NCBI GenBank assembly: GCA_905215835.1
Contig: CAJMRR010000015.1
Coordinates: 1 to 20,966 of the forward strand
From: an uncultured bacterium
GTDB taxonomy: Bacteria > Actinomycetota > Coriobacteriia > Coriobacteriales > Coriobacteriaceae
Direction of reading: 5' to 3'
Length of the DNA stretch: 20,966 nt
The position numbers and the translations under genes were made by a program. A model generated the notes under the pieces. It was not told the origin of the DNA, made no database searches, and saw nothing but the letters and a program-made list of their open reading frames with translations. Positions within the stretch are counted from its first letter, which is position 1, and every line of letters starts with the position of its first letter. Below are positions 1 to 7,652 of this stretch, piece by piece.

Positions 1-1
1 C

Positions 2-100
2 GCCAAAGGTAATAGTCATGCCGCCGAAGTTGAAAGGCAGATTGCCGCCCTGGCGGGCTTGCAGCGTCAAGTGGTTACGGCGTTTGGTAAAACGCCGTAA
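2..100 (+). CDS. 3' end of an unidentified protein (5' end outside window)
   Basis: An open frame enters from the left edge and runs for 32 codons to TAA at 98-100. The peptide is alanine- and glutamine-rich, reads like an amphipathic helix, and ends FGKTP. I do not recognise the family. The stop lies directly against the stop codon of the minus-strand hydrolase (101-103) with no base between them, and a perfect hairpin covers both ends. That tail-to-tail arrangement is the main support for a real gene end. No function can be assigned from so short a piece. Confidence 0.5.
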   Translation, partial: AKGNSHAAEVERQIAALAGLQRQVVTAFGKTP

Positions 101-101
101 C
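74..101. terminator. Perfect hairpin across two convergent stop codons
   Basis: GTTACGGCGTTT (74-85) pairs perfectly with AAACGCCGTAAC (90-101) around a 4-base loop. The 12-bp stem contains the plus-strand stop and the first base of the minus-strand stop. It is symmetrical, so it could stop transcription from both sides. A U-tract is missing on either side, so intrinsic termination is an inference. Confidence 0.5.
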
Positions 102-1003
102 TAAAACCCGTGGCGCTCCAGGAAGCGGAAGGCTAGGCGGATCCAGGGACGGACCGCCACCTGCTTGTCCTCGTTGTCGACCGCGGTGTTGGCGTTGCCG
201 AGCGAAAGGCCGTGACCACCCTGGTCGAAGACGTGCATCTCGCATGCAACGCCCTCCTCGGCCATGCGCTGCGCAAACGGGTAGACCTGCGCGATCGGCG
301 CCGTCTTGTCGTCGGACACGCCCCACACAAAGGTCGGTGGCATCTGACGCGAAACATGCGTGGTGGGGCAGATGTCGGCCAGATGCTCGTCAGTTGCCTC
401 GCCGCCCGTCACCATCGACAGGTAGTCGTTGAGCAAATCGCGCCCCGTCTTGCCGCCCGTCTTGGGCACACGCAAGTCAATGCGCGGATCGCGCGTCTGC
501 ATGTCGCGCACATAGGCAAAGTCGAGCAATGGATAGCCCAGCACCACGGCATCGGGACGAATGTCGTCCGGACGCGCCCCGGCAAGTGCCGCAAAGGGGC
601 CGGTCTTCCACTGTGTTGCCAGCGAGGCGCAAATCATGCCGCCAGCAGAAAAGCCCACGACGCACACGCGCTTAGGATCGACATGCCACTCGTCGGCGTT
701 GGCGCGCACCGTGGCGACCATCTTGGCAAGATCTGCCTGGGGGTGCGGAAAGCTCACGTCACCCGTAGAACTCGTGACATAGTTGAGCACAAAGGCCTGG
801 TAACCGTGATCCAAAAACGCAAACGCCACAGGATCCTGCTCATGCGGAGCGATATGCGTAAACGCACCTCCGCCACAGATAATCACCGCGGGGCGGCGGC
901 CATTCGGTTTATCGGGCAACGGCTCGGCACCCAAATACGTAAACGTCGCCGGATAATCCTCGGTCGGCTCCTCGCCCCACAGCGCATGGTTCTCGACAAT
1001 CAT
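101..1003 (-). CDS. Alpha/beta hydrolase (esterase-like, BD-FAE/Abhydrolase_3 type)
   Basis: A 300-residue cytoplasmic serine hydrolase with no signal peptide. The oxyanion-hole segment CGGGAF is at residues 43-48, the nucleophile elbow GFSAGG has Ser119, the acid is probably Asp231 or Asp232 (GVSDDKTAP), and the histidine is His264 (GGHGLS). This order and spacing match small esterases and acetylxylan-esterase-like hydrolases; the natural substrate cannot be read from the sequence. The open frame extends upstream to 1210, but the ATG at 1003 is preferred because a good Shine-Dalgarno (AAGGGAG) sits 6 bases before it and the extra N-terminus does not resemble the family. The gene is divergent from the PTS IIA gene and convergent with the partial gene at the left edge. 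Confidence 0.85.
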   Translation of the reverse strand: MIVENHALWGEEPTEDYPATFTYLGAEPLPDKPNGRRPAVIICGGGAFTHIAPHEQDPVAFAFLDHGYQAFVLNYVTSSTGDVSFPHPQADLAKMVATVRANADEWHVDPKRVCVVGFSAGGMICASLATQWKTGPFAALAGARPDDIRPDAVVLGYPLLDFAYVRDMQTRDPRIDLRVPKTGGKTGRDLLNDYLSMVTGGEATDEHLADICPTTHVSRQMPPTFVWGVSDDKTAPIAQVYPFAQRMAEEGVACEMHVFDQGGHGLSLGNANTAVDNEDKQVAVRPWIRLAFRFLERHGF

Positions 1004-1189
1004 ATGTGCTCCCTTCGCGCAAATTATGCGCCCTTGTTTTTCGCCTTCAAGCGTACCCCACTTGAACCCGTGGAGCAGAAACACACCAGCAATAAGTTTC
1101 CCTTCAACTGATATATCACATAATCCCAGTTCAGAGGTATCGTTGAGCAGCGTAGAATAGGGGCGTTGACCAAGCCGCGAAACACATGT

Positions 1190-1199
1190 GAAACGTTTC
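1190..1199. promoter_or_regulatory. Candidate LacI-family-type operator upstream of PTS IIA
   Basis: The palindrome GAAACGTTTC has the AAACGTTT core found in many LacI/PurR/CcpA-family operators. It lies 47 bases upstream of the PTS IIA start, in the spacer shared with the divergent hydrolase. It does not match the full catabolite-responsive-element consensus. No LacI-type regulator is present in the window. Confidence 0.35.
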
Positions 1200-1246
1200 C
1201 GGCAAACCAAACGCGCGATATGCGCCTATTTAAGTTGGAGGCAACT

Positions 1247-1810
1247 ATGGGTCTGCTCGATTCGCTTAAGTCCACCTTCACCTCGACCGGCGAGGCGTCC
1301 GTTCCGCCCGCAGCAAGCTTCGCTACCCGCGAAGGCGTCATCTATGCCCCCGTCAACGGCGTGCTCGTCAACTTGAACGAGGTTCCCGACGAGACGATCG
1401 CCTCGGGCATGCTTGGCCAGGGCTATGGCATCGAGCCCATTACCGGCACCATCTATGCGCCCGCCAACGGCCGCATCGGTGCCACCACTGTCACCAACCA
1501 CTCCATCGGCATGATCACCGAGGACGGCCTGCGCGTGTTCATCCATGTTGGCCTGGGCACCGTGGAAATGAACGGCAAGGGTTTTGCCCGCTTTGTCGAG
1601 ATGGGCGATGTGGTCAAGGCAGGCCAGCCGCTCATCAGCTTCGACCGCGAGGCCATTAAGGCCGCTGGTCACGAGGACATCGTGACCGTCATCGTCTCCG
1701 AGCTCGATCGTCTTAAGAGCATCGACCATGTCGGCGAGTCTGGAACGCTTATCGGCGGCAACCCGCTCGTCAAGCTTGGCGACCCGCTGCTGGTTGCCAA
1801 GACCAAGTAG
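1247..1810 (+). CDS. PTS glucose-type EIIA phosphocarrier protein
   Basis: A 187-residue single-domain EIIA of the glucose family (PTS_EIIA_1, Crr-like). It accepts phosphate from HPr on His100 (VFIHVGLGTVEMNGKGF) and passes it to an EIIB domain. The second conserved active-site histidine is His85 (TNHSIG). Glycine-rich beta-strand segments such as GTIYAPANG are typical of the fold. The frame is open from 1166, but ATG 1247 has GGAGG five bases upstream and gives the usual length plus a short N-terminal helix. No EIIB or EIIC gene is adjacent, so it must serve permeases encoded elsewhere or act in regulation. It is followed by a strong terminator and so looks monocistronic. Confidence 0.93.
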   Translation: MGLLDSLKSTFTSTGEASVPPAASFATREGVIYAPVNGVLVNLNEVPDETIASGMLGQGYGIEPITGTIYAPANGRIGATTVTNHSIGMITEDGLRVFIHVGLGTVEMNGKGFARFVEMGDVVKAGQPLISFDREAIKAAGHEDIVTVIVSELDRLKSIDHVGESGTLIGGNPLVKLGDPLLVAKTK

Positions 1811-1848
1811 CCAGGCCCCACGCCACACAGCCAAAAGGCACCTCGTCA

Positions 1849-1881
1849 AGCGCCCGCGACCATTTGGCCGCGGGCGCTTTT
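1849..1881 (+). terminator. Rho-independent terminator after PTS IIA
   Basis: AAGCGCCCGCG (1849-1859) pairs perfectly with CGCGGGCGCTT (1869-1879), followed by T residues. It lies 38 bases after the PTS IIA stop. Confidence 0.88.
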
Positions 1882-1991
1882 CGTTTGAAAAACCATCCCG
1901 CCAATGCTTTATCTGTATAGCTCAAATGAGCCGAGCTGCTAGAATATCGAACTGTATGGATAACTATCATTCAACCGTTATGGGAGGATAC

Positions 1992-3395
1992 GTGAACCGC
2001 ACCAAAATCGCGCAGCTCTATGCCGATGCCGAGTCGCTCGGCGGCCAGACCGTCACCGTCGCCGGCTGGGTCAAGTCCGTCCGCGACATGAAGAACTTTG
2101 GCTTTGTTACGCTCAACGACGGCAGCTGCTTCCGCGACCTGCAGGTCGTCATGAACCGCGAGGCACTCGACAACTACGACGAGATCGCCCATCAAAACGT
2201 CTCGGCCGCACTCATTTGCACCGGCACCGTCAAGCTGACCCCCGATGCGCCCCAGCCTTTCGAGCTTTCTGCCACCTCCATCGAGGTCGAGGGCACGAGC
2301 GCCCCGGATTACCCGCTGCAGAAGAAGCGCGCAACCGTCGAGTTCCTGCGCACCCAGCAGCACCTGCGCCCGCGCACCAACCTGTTCCGCGCCGTGTTCC
2401 GCATCCGCTCTGTCGCGGCTGCCGCCATCCACCGCTTCTTCCAGGAGCAGGGCTTTGTCTACGTCAACACCCCCATCATCACCACGAGTGACTGCGAGGG
2501 CGCCGGCGAGATGTTCCGCGTGACCACGCTCGACCCCAAAAATCCGCCCCTCACCGAGTCCGGCGAGGTCGACTGGAGCCAGGACTTCTTTGGCAAGCAT
2601 GCAAGCCTCACCGTGTCCGGCCAGCTCAATGCCGAGAACTTTGCCATGGCCTTTGGCGACGTGTACACCTTTGGCCCCACCTTCCGTGCCGAGAACTCCA
2701 ACACCACGCGCCACGCCGCCGAGTTTTGGATGATCGAGCCCGAGATGGCCTTTGCCGACCTGAACGACTACATGGATAACGCCGAGGCCATGCTCAAGTA
2801 CGTCCTCAAGGACGTTATGGCAACCTGCCCCGACGAGCTCAATATGCTCAACAAGTTTGTGGACAAGGGTCTGCTCGAGCGCCTGGACCATGTCGCCAAC
2901 TCCGACTTTGCCCGCGTTACCTACACCGAGGCCGTCGAGATCCTGGAGCAGGCAGTCGCCGCCGGTCACAAGTTTGACTATCCCGTCAGCTGGGGCATCG
3001 ACCTGCAGACCGAGCACGAGCGTTTCCTGACCGAGGAGCACTTTAAGCGCCCGACCTTCGTAACCGACTACCCGGCCGAGATCAAGGCGTTCTACATGCG
3101 CATGAACGAGGACGGCAAGACCGTCGCCGCCGCCGACTGCCTGGTTCCCGGTATTGGCGAGATTATCGGCGGCTCCCAGCGCGAGGAGCGCCTGGATCTG
3201 CTCGAGGCCCGCATCAAGGACCTGGGCATGAATCCCGAGCAGTACAAGTACTACCTTGACCTGCGCCGCTACGGTTCCTGCAAGCACGCCGGCTACGGTC
3301 TGGGCTTCGAGCGCTTGGTCATGTATCTGACCGGCGTGGGCAACATCCGCGACGTCCTGCCGCACCCGCGCACCGTGGGCAACGCCGACTTCTAA
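1992..3395 (+). CDS. asnS: Asparaginyl-tRNA synthetase
   Basis: Class IIb aminoacyl-tRNA synthetase that charges tRNA-Asn with asparagine in the cytoplasm. The 467 residues match the usual length of about 465. An N-terminal OB-fold anticodon-binding domain (VTVAGWVKSVRDMKNFGFV) is followed by the class II core, with motif 2 around FRAENSNTTRHAAEF and motif 3 as GLGFER (436-441). The start is taken as GTG 1992 because GGGAGG lies four bases upstream and the protein then begins (M)NRTKIAQLY as the family does. In-frame codons continue upstream to 1728, through the PTS IIA tail and its terminator, so that longer form is rejected. It has its own terminator and appears to be a single-gene unit. 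No T-box leader was recognised upstream. Confidence 0.96.
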   Translation: MNRTKIAQLYADAESLGGQTVTVAGWVKSVRDMKNFGFVTLNDGSCFRDLQVVMNREALDNYDEIAHQNVSAALICTGTVKLTPDAPQPFELSATSIEVEGTSAPDYPLQKKRATVEFLRTQQHLRPRTNLFRAVFRIRSVAAAAIHRFFQEQGFVYVNTPIITTSDCEGAGEMFRVTTLDPKNPPLTESGEVDWSQDFFGKHASLTVSGQLNAENFAMAFGDVYTFGPTFRAENSNTTRHAAEFWMIEPEMAFADLNDYMDNAEAMLKYVLKDVMATCPDELNMLNKFVDKGLLERLDHVANSDFARVTYTEAVEILEQAVAAGHKFDYPVSWGIDLQTEHERFLTEEHFKRPTFVTDYPAEIKAFYMRMNEDGKTVAAADCLVPGIGEIIGGSQREERLDLLEARIKDLGMNPEQYKYYLDLRRYGSCKHAGYGLGFERLVMYLTGVGNIRDVLPHPRTVGNADF

Positions 3396-3441
3396 TCGTC
3401 GGACGCTAGCTCGCGTCGCCACACGCCAACGCTCATCGCAC

Positions 3442-3477
3442 AAGCGTCTCTCGACATCGGTCGAGAGACGCTTTTTT
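3442..3477 (+). terminator. Rho-independent terminator after asnS
   Basis: AAGCGTCTCTCGA (3442-3454) pairs perfectly with TCGAGAGACGCTT (3461-3473) around a 6-base loop and runs into a T-tract. Confidence 0.93.
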
Positions 3478-3598
3478 CAACAGCATCCGTCAAGCTTTTG
3501 GCAAGGTTTTGGTCAGTTGAGCAGGGCTGTTGAAAACTCGACCCGCCGTTTGCCGACGACTACCGACCGCCCAGAGCGCCCTGCGCCCCTGGGAAAGC

Positions 3599-3649
3599 CC
3601 CACGTCCTAGGCTCCATACCGTCGCCACCCAAAACGGAAAGGACGTGGG
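3599..3649 (+). promoter_or_regulatory. Inverted repeat spanning the leader and ribosome-binding site of the WYL gene
   Basis: CCCACGTCC (3599-3607) and GGACGTGGG (3641-3649) are perfect complements. The right arm overlaps the AAAGGA ribosome-binding site of the WYL-domain gene. It could be a protein operator or an RNA hairpin that hides the ribosome-binding site. Which of the two cannot be decided from sequence. Confidence 0.4.
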
Positions 3650-3653
3650 CACG

Positions 3654-4439
3654 ATGACCGAAGCCGCTGTTGAAACCTACGACACCACGACGAGGGGCGC
3701 CGCCTCGATGGCAGCCTATCGCGCCGTTCGCATCCTGCAACTATTAAGCGAAAACACCGGCGAGGACAAAGCCATGCTTTCCGATGAGTTGATTCGGCGC
3801 CTCGCCCATCCCGACGACCCCGCCCGCATGCCCATCTCGGCGGCGCGGCGCAGCATCTACACCGCCATCTCCGCGCTTCGCCATGCCGGATACGAAATTG
3901 AGTACAAACGCGGCGTGGGCTACAAACTTCTTACCCGTCCGCTCACCGACGAAGAGATCATCCGGCTCCACGGTATGGTCATGCGCAACCGCTCCACGCC
4001 TATCGCTATCCGCAAGAGCATGGCGCAGCACTTAGTTGCCATGGCGAGTGCCGACGTTCGCGGCTACCTCGATACACCCGAACCCGTTCCGAGCGCAGGC
4101 AGCAAGGCTACCAAGGCAACACGCACGCCCATCAAGCGTATCGACACGTGCGAGCTCGTCGAGCAGGCCATCGACCACGGAACCACGGTGAGTTTTGATA
4201 TTTCGAGCGTCACGACGCGTGGCGAAACCGAAGCAGCACGGATGACACTCCGTCCCTTTGCCATCAAGCAACGAGACGGCATCTCTTATTTGCTGGGAAC
4301 GGTCTATGACGCCCGAGGCGCCGATGACACGTTGCGTACCGTAGAGATTGGCCGAATGAGAAACGTCACCACACGTCTCCTCGACGGCAAGAAGCTCTTC
4401 GCCGCCCTAGACGAGGACGACGCCTCCTCCGCCGCATAA
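3654..4439 (+). CDS. WYL-domain transcriptional regulator
   Basis: A 261-residue cytoplasmic regulator. Residues about 22-93 form a DeoR-like winged helix: helices around RAVRILQLLSENTG and RRSIYTAISALRHAGYEIEY, ending in the wing GVGYKLL. Residues about 163-240 are a WYL domain, thought to sense ligands or nucleotides, with LRPFAIKQRDGISYLLGTVYD as its core; the signature W-Y-L is S-Y-L here (211-213). ATG 3654 is chosen because AAAGGA lies 10 bases upstream; the alternative GTG at 3645 would be only two bases from it. The next gene downstream is the ABC importer on the same strand, behind its own promoter, so regulation of that importer is possible but unproven. The C-terminus is acidic and alanine-rich. 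Confidence 0.85.
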   Translation: MTEAAVETYDTTTRGAASMAAYRAVRILQLLSENTGEDKAMLSDELIRRLAHPDDPARMPISAARRSIYTAISALRHAGYEIEYKRGVGYKLLTRPLTDEEIIRLHGMVMRNRSTPIAIRKSMAQHLVAMASADVRGYLDTPEPVPSAGSKATKATRTPIKRIDTCELVEQAIDHGTTVSFDISSVTTRGETEAARMTLRPFAIKQRDGISYLLGTVYDARGADDTLRTVEIGRMRNVTTRLLDGKKLFAALDEDDASSAA

Positions 4440-4508
4440 GACCCTCCGCCGCCCATTCGACTACCCGTACCGCCCATCCGATTCTGTATTAAAAAACCCG
4501 CCAGGCTG

Positions 4509-4536
4509 TTGTAAAAATGGACATCAGCGCTACTAT
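4509..4536 (+). promoter_or_regulatory. Sigma70-type promoter of the ABC importer operon
   Basis: TTGTAA (4509-4514) and TACTAT (4531-4536) are separated by 16 bases, placing transcription start near 4543. The 57-base leader then contains a hairpin, TGCACT-TTGTCCC-AGTGCA. An inverted repeat, TAAAAATGG (4512-4520) and CCATTTTTA (4575-4583), has its left arm inside the promoter and its right arm in the leader. Confidence 0.5.
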
Positions 4537-4599
4537 AGTTCCACTTGCACTTTGTCCCAGTGCAGTGTTTCCAGCCATTTTTATACTGGGGGTAATGAT

Positions 4600-5580
4600 A
4601 TGAAGGACATCACCATCAGCCGCAGGAGCCTTCTGGTCTCCGCTGGCCTGCTCGCGCTCGCCCCGCTCGCCGGATGCGGCGGCAACTCTGGTTCCGGCTC
4701 TGCTGCCGCCGGTTCCGACTACACCATCGGCGTTCTGCAGCTCACCGAGCACTCCGCACTCGATGCCGCCAACGACGGCTTTGTCAAGGCCATCAAGGAG
4801 AGCGGCCTTAAGGTCAAGATCGACCAGAAGAACGCCCAGAACGACCAGTCCACGTGTAAGTCCATTGCCGACAAGTTTGTGGGCGACAACGTCAACCTGA
4901 TTTATGCCATCGCCACGCCCGCCGCGCAGGCTGCCGCCGGCGCCACGGCCGATATCCCCATCGTGGGCTGCGCCATCACCGACTACGCCGCCTCCGGCCT
5001 GGTCCAGGACAACGACAAGCCCGGCACCAACGTCACGGGCGCTTCCGACCTCACCCCGGTCGCCGAGCAGCTCGAGATGATGCAGAAGGTCCTGCCCGAC
5101 GTTAAAAAGGTCGGCCTGCTCTACTGCACCGCCGAGTCCAACTCCGACGTCCAGATCAAGGCCGCCAAGAAGGAGCTCGACAAGCTGGGCCTCGAGTACA
5201 CTGACTTCACCGTCTCGAGCTCCAACGAGATTCAGTCCGTCGTCGAGTCTGCCGTGGGCAAGGTCGACGCGCTGTACTCCCCCACCGACAACACCATCGC
5301 CGCGGGTGCCTCGCAGGTCGGCCAGATCTGCAAGGAAAACAAGCTTCCCTTCGTGACTGGCGAGGAGGGTATGTGCATGGCCGGCGGCCTGTTCACCCTC
5401 TCCATCAACTATGAGGACCTGGGCTACGCCGCGGGCGAGATGGCCGTTAAGATCCTGAAGGGCGAGGCCAAGCCCGAGGATATGCCGATCAAGCACCTCT
5501 CGAGCAAGGACCTGGTCGTCGTCAAGAACGACGAAATGGCCGAGGCCCTGGGCATTGACCTTTCCGCCCTGGACGCGTAA
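4600..5580 (+). CDS. ABC transporter substrate-binding lipoprotein (ABC_sub_bind/TrpX family)
   Basis: A 326-residue lipoprotein that captures the substrate outside the cell for the permease and ATPase downstream. The signal peptide carries a lipobox, LAGC, with the acylated cysteine at Cys26, then a Gly/Ser/Ala-rich linker. The signal also has SRRSLL at residues 7-12, a weak twin-arginine motif. The mature part (YTIGVLQLTEHSALDAANDGF and later NVTGASDL) is typical of PF04392 binding proteins, which are linked to tryptophan or tyrosine uptake in Firmicutes; the ligand here is not known. The frame is open from 4552, but ATG 4600 has GGGGGT seven bases upstream and starts the signal peptide correctly. 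The gap of 203 bases to the permease contains a hairpin that may reduce read-through. Confidence 0.9.
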   Translation: MKDITISRRSLLVSAGLLALAPLAGCGGNSGSGSAAAGSDYTIGVLQLTEHSALDAANDGFVKAIKESGLKVKIDQKNAQNDQSTCKSIADKFVGDNVNLIYAIATPAAQAAAGATADIPIVGCAITDYAASGLVQDNDKPGTNVTGASDLTPVAEQLEMMQKVLPDVKKVGLLYCTAESNSDVQIKAAKKELDKLGLEYTDFTVSSSNEIQSVVESAVGKVDALYSPTDNTIAAGASQVGQICKENKLPFVTGEEGMCMAGGLFTLSINYEDLGYAAGEMAVKILKGEAKPEDMPIKHLSSKDLVVVKNDEMAEALGIDLSALDA

Positions 5581-5647
5581 TGCCATACGCGGCATGCGTC
5601 TAGAGCCCGTGCTCGCGCTTTAGCCGCGTTATTCAATATCTGAGCCA

Positions 5648-5681
5648 CAGGGGCGGGCGCTGTAGACCGGCGTCCGCCCTG
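5648..5681 (+). terminator. Hairpin between the binding-protein and permease genes (attenuator-like)
   Basis: CAGGGGCGGGCGC pairs with GCGTCCGCCCTG with one bulged G and one G-U pair, followed by CTTGTTT. It is GC-rich but has a weak T-run. In importer operons such a hairpin often lowers expression of the membrane parts relative to the binding protein; that role is inferred here. Confidence 0.5.
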
Positions 5682-5783
5682 CTTGTTTCAGGTAAAACAA
5701 AACGTCTGTCCGTAACTCTTCTATGCATTGTTACCGCTATTATGGTGAATCACGTGTCCACCCTATCCTAGGAGGTATGAAGC

Positions 5784-6707
5784 ATGCTCATTGCATTGCA
5801 GGGCGCCGTTTCGCAGGGCGTCCTCTGGGGCATTATGGTGCTTGGCGTGTTTATCACGTTCCGCCTGCTCGACATTCCCGATATGACCTGCGACGGCAGC
5901 TTTGCCCTCGGCGGCTGCGTCTGCGCCGTGCTCATCGTCAATAACAACGTCGACCCGCTGTTCGCCGTGCTGGCCGGCATGTGCGCCGGCGCCATCGCGG
6001 GCGCCGTCACGGGCATTCTGACCACCGTCTTCGAGATTCCCGCGATCCTCGCCGGAATCCTCACCCAGATCAGCCTGTGGTCCATCAACCTGCGCATCAT
6101 GGGCAAGTCCAATACGCCCATTCTTGCCAAGGGCACCGTGTTCTCGGCCGTCAGCAATATGACCGGTCTGCCGCAGTCCACCGTTGCCATCATCTTGGGC
6201 ATCCTGCTCGCCGTGGCTATCGTTGCCATCCTGTATTGGTTCTTTGGCACCGAGATCGGCTCGGCGCTGCGCGCCACCGGCAACAACGAGTACATGATCC
6301 GCGCTCTGGGCGTCAACACCAACTCCACCAAGATGATCGCCCTCGTGCTCTCCAACGCCCTCATCGGCCTTTCGGGTGCGCTCATCTGCCAGAGCCAAAA
6401 GTATGCCGACATTGGTATGGGCACCGGTGCCATCGTTATCGGTCTTGCCGCCATTGTTATCGGTGAGGTGCTCGGCCGTCTGCTGCCCGGCGGCCTCACG
6501 CAGTTTAGCGTCCGTCTTGCCTCTGCCGTCTTTGGCTCCGTGGTGTACTTCCTCATCCGAGCCATCGTGCTGCAGCTGGGCATGGACGCCAACGACATGA
6601 AGCTGCTCTCCGCCGTAATCGTCGCTGTGGCCCTGTGCGTGCCCGTGGTCTGGGAGCGCTATAAGCTCCGCAGCTCCTACACGAAGGGGGATGAGGCAGA
6701 TGCTTAA
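5784..6707 (+). CDS. ABC transporter permease (BPD_transp_2 type)
   Basis: A 307-residue integral membrane protein with roughly eight hydrophobic segments, the channel half of the importer formed with the preceding lipoprotein and the following ATPase. It resembles the LivH/TrpY-like permeases: an N-terminal helix, then FRLLDIPDMTCDGSFALGG, and a cytoplasmic loop EIGSALRATGNNEYMIRALGVN that is the likely contact with the ATPase. The start ATG 5784 has AGGAGGT seven bases upstream; an ATG at 5777 overlaps the end of that site and is unlikely. Its last codons overlap the ATPase start, so the two are translationally coupled. Confidence 0.92.
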   Translation: MLIALQGAVSQGVLWGIMVLGVFITFRLLDIPDMTCDGSFALGGCVCAVLIVNNNVDPLFAVLAGMCAGAIAGAVTGILTTVFEIPAILAGILTQISLWSINLRIMGKSNTPILAKGTVFSAVSNMTGLPQSTVAIILGILLAVAIVAILYWFFGTEIGSALRATGNNEYMIRALGVNTNSTKMIALVLSNALIGLSGALICQSQKYADIGMGTGAIVIGLAAIVIGEVLGRLLPGGLTQFSVRLASAVFGSVVYFLIRAIVLQLGMDANDMKLLSAVIVAVALCVPVVWERYKLRSSYTKGDEADA

Positions 6708-7494
6708 GCTCTCGCACGTCAAGAAGACCTTTAACAAGGGCACCGTCACCGAGAAGCGCGCGCTCACCGGCGTCGACCTCACCCTGAATGACGGCGACTT
6801 TGTAACCGTGATCGGCGGCAACGGCGCCGGCAAGTCCACGCTGCTCAACATGATCGCCGGCGTGTACCCGCTCGATTCGGGCGTTATTGAGCTCGACGGC
6901 ACCGACATCTCGCGCCTGAGCGAGTCGCAGCGCGCCAAGTACCTGGGCCGCGTGTTTCAGGACCCCATGCGCGGTACCGCTGCCGACATGCAGATCGCCG
7001 AGAACCTGGCCCTCGCCAAACGTCGCGGCCAGCGTCGCGGCCTTTCGTGGGGCGTCACCAAGGCCGAGAAAGATGAGTATGTTGAGCTGCTCAAGCGCCT
7101 GGACCTTGGTCTTGACACGCGTCTCAACGCCAAGGTCGGCCTGCTCTCGGGCGGCCAGCGCCAGGCACTCACCCTGCTAATGGCCACGCTCACCAGGCCG
7201 CGCCTGCTGCTGCTCGACGAGCACACGGCGGCCCTCGACCCCAAGACGGCCTCTAAGGTGCTCAACCTGACCGAGGAGATCGTCGACGAGAACCACCTGA
7301 CCACGCTCATGGTCACGCACAACATGAACGACGCCATCCGTCTGGGCAACCGTCTGATCATGATGCACGAAGGCCACGTGATCTACGACGTGGCGGGCGA
7401 TGAGAAGAAGTCGCTCACCGTAGCCGACCTGCTACAGAAGTTCGAGGAGGTCTCGGGCGGCGAGCTCGCCAACGACCGCATGCTGCTGAGCTAA
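6700..7494 (+). CDS. ABC transporter ATP-binding protein
   Basis: A 264-residue cytoplasmic ATPase that powers the importer. Walker A is GGNGAGKST (39-47), the Q-loop is VFQDP (85-89), the signature is LSGGQRQ (149-155), Walker B is LLLLDE (169-174), and the switch histidine is His207 (MVTHNM). All catalytic residues are present. ATG 6700 is preferred over ATG 6691 because the AAGGGGG ribosome site at 6684-6690 touches the earlier codon and is nine bases from the later one. The gene overlaps the permease by eight bases. The operon ends in two consecutive hairpins. Confidence 0.94.
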   Translation: MLKLSHVKKTFNKGTVTEKRALTGVDLTLNDGDFVTVIGGNGAGKSTLLNMIAGVYPLDSGVIELDGTDISRLSESQRAKYLGRVFQDPMRGTAADMQIAENLALAKRRGQRRGLSWGVTKAEKDEYVELLKRLDLGLDTRLNAKVGLLSGGQRQALTLLMATLTRPRLLLLDEHTAALDPKTASKVLNLTEEIVDENHLTTLMVTHNMNDAIRLGNRLIMMHEGHVIYDVAGDEKKSLTVADLLQKFEEVSGGELANDRMLLS

Positions 7495-7533
7495 AACCTG
7501 CCAAAAAGGGACAGGTTTATTTTGGTAGGTTTT
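7493..7533 (+). terminator. Terminator hairpin of the ABC operon (GGGACAGG core)
   Basis: AAAACCTGCCAAAA (7493-7506) pairs with TTTTGGTAGGTTTT (7520-7533), with one G-U pair. The 13-base loop contains GGGACAGG. The first two bases of the left arm lie in the last codon, the TAA stop of the ATPase gene. Confidence 0.75.
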
Positions 7534-7548
7534 ATCTGCGCAAACGTC

Positions 7549-7588
7549 AAAACCGCCGCAAAGGGGCAGACGCCCTTGCGGCGGTTTT
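7549..7588 (+). terminator. Second terminator hairpin after the ABC operon
   Basis: AAAACCGCCGCAA plus GGG pairs with CCC plus TTGCGGCGGTTTT around a 7-base loop, with a single bulged A. It ends in four T residues and lies 15 bases after the first hairpin. Confidence 0.85.
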
Positions 7589-7652
7589 CGCATATTATGT
7601 CGATAATCCGATATTCAACCAGACATTCTGGCTAAGGACTAAGGAAACTGCC

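Noticed and set aside
1109..1118. Palindrome TGATATATCA upstream of the hydrolase as an operator
   Set aside because: Short and AT-rich, so easily due to chance; it may overlap promoter elements of the hydrolase, but no convincing -35/-10 pair was found.
1971..3443. Long minus-strand open frame opposite asnS (490 codons)
   Set aside because: A shadow of the GC-rich codon bias of asnS; its Val/Leu/Gly/Asp-rich, repetitive composition is typical of antisense frames.
4489..5595. Minus-strand open frame of 368 codons opposite the binding-protein gene
   Set aside because: Antisense shadow of a clearly recognised lipoprotein gene.
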